Source: an uncultured Collinsella sp. (GTDB lineage: Bacteria > Actinomycetota > Coriobacteriia > Coriobacteriales > Coriobacteriaceae). Taken from it: DNA of 7,073 nucleotides. Where the stretch lies: the NCBI GenBank assembly GCA_958424475.1, contig CATZTY010000051.1, positions 1 through 7,073 of the forward strand. The letters run 5' to 3'. The translations under genes and the position numbers were made by a program. This document shows, one piece after another, positions 5,327 to 7,073 of this stretch; the first letter of the stretch is position 1; each line of letters begins with the position of its first letter. Under the pieces are notes generated by a model. That model was not told the origin of the DNA. It was given only the letters and a program-made list of their open reading frames with translations, and did no database searches.

Positions 5327-6976
5327 GAGAGTGCGCAGAGCGAAATTACGGGCGTTGCCGATGAGCTCGCCGGTCGTCATCTGCAGTTCCGTCCCATGGG
5401 CGCGGCGGATGCCGAGGGCGCGAGCGCGCTGGAGGCTGCCTGCTTTGAAGGTGCCGGACACGAGGCGTGGACGCCGGGCATGTTCCTGTCCGAACTGGGC
5501 GAGGACGTCGCTGCGCCGCGTAGTTGGTGGGTAGCACACGACGACGGCAAGCTGCTGGGCCTTGCCGGTGGTATGGTCGTGGACGGTGATGTGCAGATTC
5601 TGGATGTCGCCGTCGACCCGGCACATCGCCGTGAGGGCATTGCCCGCAAGCTGCTGTCGCATGTGAGCTATGATGCCCAGATGCTCGGCTGCACCACGGC
5701 TTCGCTCGAGGTCGAGGACGGCAACGAGGGAGCGATCGCGCTTTATAACGCTCTGGGCTTTACCGAGGCAGGACGGCGCCGCGGCTACTATGGTGCCGGC
5801 AAGGATGCCACCGTCATGACGGCCCCGCTGCCCCTCGTGCTTCCGGTCGACAATGCTTCGCCCGAGCCGACGGCGGCAGAGCAGCGCGTATGGCCGCTGC
5901 CTGCGCCCGGGCGCTCCGAGGGGGAGCGTGCCGAAATTGAACGCCGCCGCCTAGTGCTCGCTATCGAGAGTTCCTGCGACGAGACGGCCGTGGCGATTAT
6001 CGATGCGGATGGCAATATGCTGGCCAACCAGGTGTCGACACAGATTGATTTTCATGCCCGCTTTGGCGGCGTGGTGCCCGAGATCGCCTCGCGCAAACAC
6101 GTTGAGGTGATTGTGAGTGTCGTGGATGCGGCGCTCGAGGATGCCGCAGCATCGCTTGGTCTTGAGGGTGGAGCCATTGCCCCCAGCGAGCTTGCCGCCG
6201 TGGGCGTGACACAGGGTCCGGGCCTGGTGGGCGCGCTCGTGGTTGGCGTCGCCTTCGCCAAGGGCTTTGCCTACGCTGCCGGCAAGCCGCTCGTGTGCGT
6301 CAATCATCTTGAGGGTCATCTGTTTGCCAACCTGCTGGCGCAACCCGACCTCAAACCGCCGTTTATCTTCACGCTTGTCTCGGGTGGGCACACCATGCTC
6401 GTGCACGTGAAGGCGTGGGGCGACTACGAGGTGCTCGGTGAGACGCTCGACGACGCTGTGGGCGAGGCCTTCGACAAGGTAGCCAAGGCATTGGGTCTGG
6501 GCTATCCCGGTGGCCCCATCATTTCCAAGCTGGCCGAGACGGGCAACTCCAAGGCGATCGATTTCCCCCGTGCGCTTAACAGCAGGGGAGATTATCGTTT
6601 CTCGCTTTCGGGTCTTAAAACCGCTGTGACGCTCTACATCGAGCAGGAGACCAAAGCCGGCCGAACGATCCATCTGCCCGACCTGGCGGCTTCGTTCGAG
6701 GCGGCAGTCTTTGACGTGCAGTACAAGAAGGCCAAGAACGCGCTGCATGCCACCGGATGCAAGGAGTATTGCATCGGCGGCGGCGTCTCGGCTAACCCGC
6801 ATCTGCGCGAGATGATGATCAAGAAGCTCGGGCGCCAGGGCATTCGCGTGACGGTGCCGCCGCTTTCGGCATGCACCGACAACGCCGCCATGATCGCGGA
6901 GGTCGCCCGCCGTAAATTCGACCGAGGTGAAATCTCGCCGTTCGACGTCGACGCCGATCCAAACATGACGCTGTAG
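4592..6976 (+). CDS. tsaB-rimI-tsaD: TsaB-RimI-TsaD three-domain fusion protein
   Basis: One uninterrupted 794-residue reading frame joins three proteins that are separate in most bacteria. Residues 1 to about 245 are TsaB, about 262-415 are a RimI-type GNAT acetyltransferase, and about 454-794 are TsaD. TsaB and TsaD form the core that transfers the threonylcarbamoyl group to A37 of tRNAs, while RimI acetylates the N-terminus of ribosomal protein S18. Linkers at about 246-261 and 416-453, the second rich in proline, alanine and glutamate, separate the modules. No frameshift or internal stop is present, and the motifs of each module are retained, so all three activities are expected. It overlaps tsaE by 14 bases and is the last gene before the terminator. 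The module assignments are secure; whether the product is later cut into separate proteins cannot be told from sequence. Confidence 0.95.
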   Translation: MSLHNDNALVVALDTSTDMLACAASWIDGQTGETKLVSGDHMCRRHANVELVNTVDGVLAQAGLDRSDVGCYVVGRGPGSFTGVRIGISTAKGLARGANAPLLGVSTLDACAWTAWKAGVRGKVGILADAMRGEVYPALYMLVDEGPERQFEREHVVKAAVALDEWRQAADWDQVQLTGDGLVRYGKLLGEDEAARCVERDLWWPSGEGLLLAHAAGDGDPARVLPIYTRLSDAEENERKRLGLAESAQSEITGVADELAGRHLQFRPMGAADAEGASALEAACFEGAGHEAWTPGMFLSELGEDVAAPRSWWVAHDDGKLLGLAGGMVVDGDVQILDVAVDPAHRREGIARKLLSHVSYDAQMLGCTTASLEVEDGNEGAIALYNALGFTEAGRRRGYYGAGKDATVMTAPLPLVLPVDNASPEPTAAEQRVWPLPAPGRSEGERAEIERRRLVLAIESSCDETAVAIIDADGNMLANQVSTQIDFHARFGGVVPEIASRKHVEVIVSVVDAALEDAAASLGLEGGAIAPSELAAVGVTQGPGLVGALVVGVAFAKGFAYAAGKPLVCVNHLEGHLFANLLAQPDLKPPFIFTLVSGGHTMLVHVKAWGDYEVLGETLDDAVGEAFDKVAKALGLGYPGGPIISKLAETGNSKAIDFPRALNSRGDYRFSLSGLKTAVTLYIEQETKAGRTIHLPDLAASFEAAVFDVQYKKAKNALHATGCKEYCIGGGVSANPHLREMMIKKLGRQGIRVTVPPLSACTDNAAMIAEVARRKFDRGEISPFDVDADPNMTL
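5375..5836 (+). other. rimI: RimI-type N-acetyltransferase module of the fusion
   Basis: Residues 262-415, a GNAT fold. LDVAVDPAHRREGIARKLL (337-355) is motif A, with the acetyl-CoA pyrophosphate loop RREGIA at 346-351. SLEVEDGNEGAIALYNALGF (371-390) is motif B. The RimI-like ending RRRGYY (395-400) and DATVMT (405-410) follow. The tyrosine pair matches the RimI position where a catalytic tyrosine is known. The S18 substrate is inferred from family and context; GNAT specificity is hard to prove from sequence. Confidence 0.88.
5951..6976 (+). other. tsaD: TsaD module of the fusion
   Basis: Residues 454-794, matching the roughly 340-residue length of stand-alone TsaD. It starts LVLAIESSCDETAVA (454-468). 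The metal ligands H572 and H576 lie in NHLEGH (571-576) and D763 in CTDNAAM (761-767). SGGHTML (597-603), DDAVGEAFDKVAKALGLGYP (620-639), FSLSGLKTAV (670-679) and GGGVSAN (729-735) are further hallmarks. This is the catalytic subunit that moves the threonylcarbamoyl group onto tRNA A37. All expected active-site residues are present. Confidence 0.95.
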
Positions 6977-6987
6977 TCGCAAAGGCG

Positions 6988-7009
6988 CGGTCCCCGATCG
7001 GAGGGGCCG
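6988..7009 (+). other. GC-rich hairpin after the last stop codon
   Basis: A 7-bp stem (6988-6994 with 7003-7009, one G-U pair) closes an 8-base loop that itself contains the palindrome CCGATCGG (6994-7001). No T tract follows, so it is not a canonical terminator. It may protect the transcript 3' end or be incidental. Confidence 0.35.
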
Positions 7010-7046
7010 GATATAAGGTTTCCTGCTCTACAGTCCCGCGCAAGAC

Positions 7047-7072
7047 GAAGGCCACATTAAGTGGCCTTCTTT
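7047..7072 (+). terminator. Probable Rho-independent terminator of the operon
   Basis: A 9-bp perfect stem (7047-7055 with 7061-7069) closes a 5-base loop and is followed by TTT (7070-7072). The next base is G, and the window ends at 7073, so any further T tract cannot be judged. Its position 70 bases after the last stop codon suits the end of the acpS-to-tsaD operon. No gene is seen between 6977 and 7073. Confidence 0.7.
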
Positions 7073-7073
7073 G

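Noticed and set aside
4490..5662. A 390-codon open frame on the minus strand opposite tsaE and the TsaB-RimI modules
   Set aside because: Its translation is Arg/His/Ala-rich with no recognisable motif, and it lies fully opposite well-supported genes. It is explained by codon bias in the sense strand.
5951..6982. A 343-codon open frame on the minus strand opposite the TsaD module
   Set aside because: It coincides with the TsaD module and has no family motif. The sense strand has every TsaD hallmark, so this is a shadow frame.
7010..7046. A tRNA or small RNA remnant in the tail after the fusion gene
   Set aside because: I could not find an acceptor stem, T-loop sequence or anticodon arm in tRNA geometry on either strand.

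Overview
The window is a compact + strand housekeeping operon from a moderately GC-rich bacterium. The order acpS - nnrE/nnrD - alr - uracil-DNA glycosylase - tsaE - tsaB/rimI/tsaD resembles the alr-tsaE-tsaB-rimI-tsaD neighbourhood of Actinobacteria and some Firmicutes. The single-ORF TsaB-RimI-TsaD fusion, the Actinobacteria-like order and the codon use make me suspect a gut Coriobacteriia member (Collinsella or a relative). This is an inference from memory, not a search.

Layout: a strong intrinsic terminator (12-43) closes whatever lies upstream. The next ~110 bases hold two plausible sigma-70-type promoters and a strong Shine-Dalgarno sequence for acpS. Six genes then run to 6976 with gaps of 12 bases or fewer, or with an overlap: acpS (153-692), bifunctional NAD(P)H-hydrate repair enzyme (693-2309), alanine racemase (2312-3457), family 4 uracil-DNA glycosylase (3466-4086), tsaE (4099-4605) and a 794-residue TsaB-RimI-TsaD fusion (4592-6976). 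A 97-base tail holds a GC-rich hairpin and, at the window edge, a second terminator-like hairpin. No RNA genes, mobile elements, CRISPR arrays or pseudogenes are visible.

The genes serve basic functions: activation of acyl carrier protein (AcpS), repair of hydrated NAD(P)H (NnrE/NnrD), D-alanine supply for the cell wall (Alr), uracil removal from DNA (UDG), and tRNA N6-threonylcarbamoyladenosine (t6A) synthesis plus ribosomal protein S18 N-acetylation (TsaE, TsaB, RimI, TsaD). The t6A enzyme TsaC/Sua5 is not in the window. Tight spacing, SD sequences inside preceding genes or overlapping stop codons, and the tsaE/tsaB overlap point to one translationally coupled transcript. I found no convincing new system. 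The points most worth a second look are the three-enzyme fusion, the alanine racemase lacking the usual carbamylated lysine, and the C-terminal tail on AcpS.
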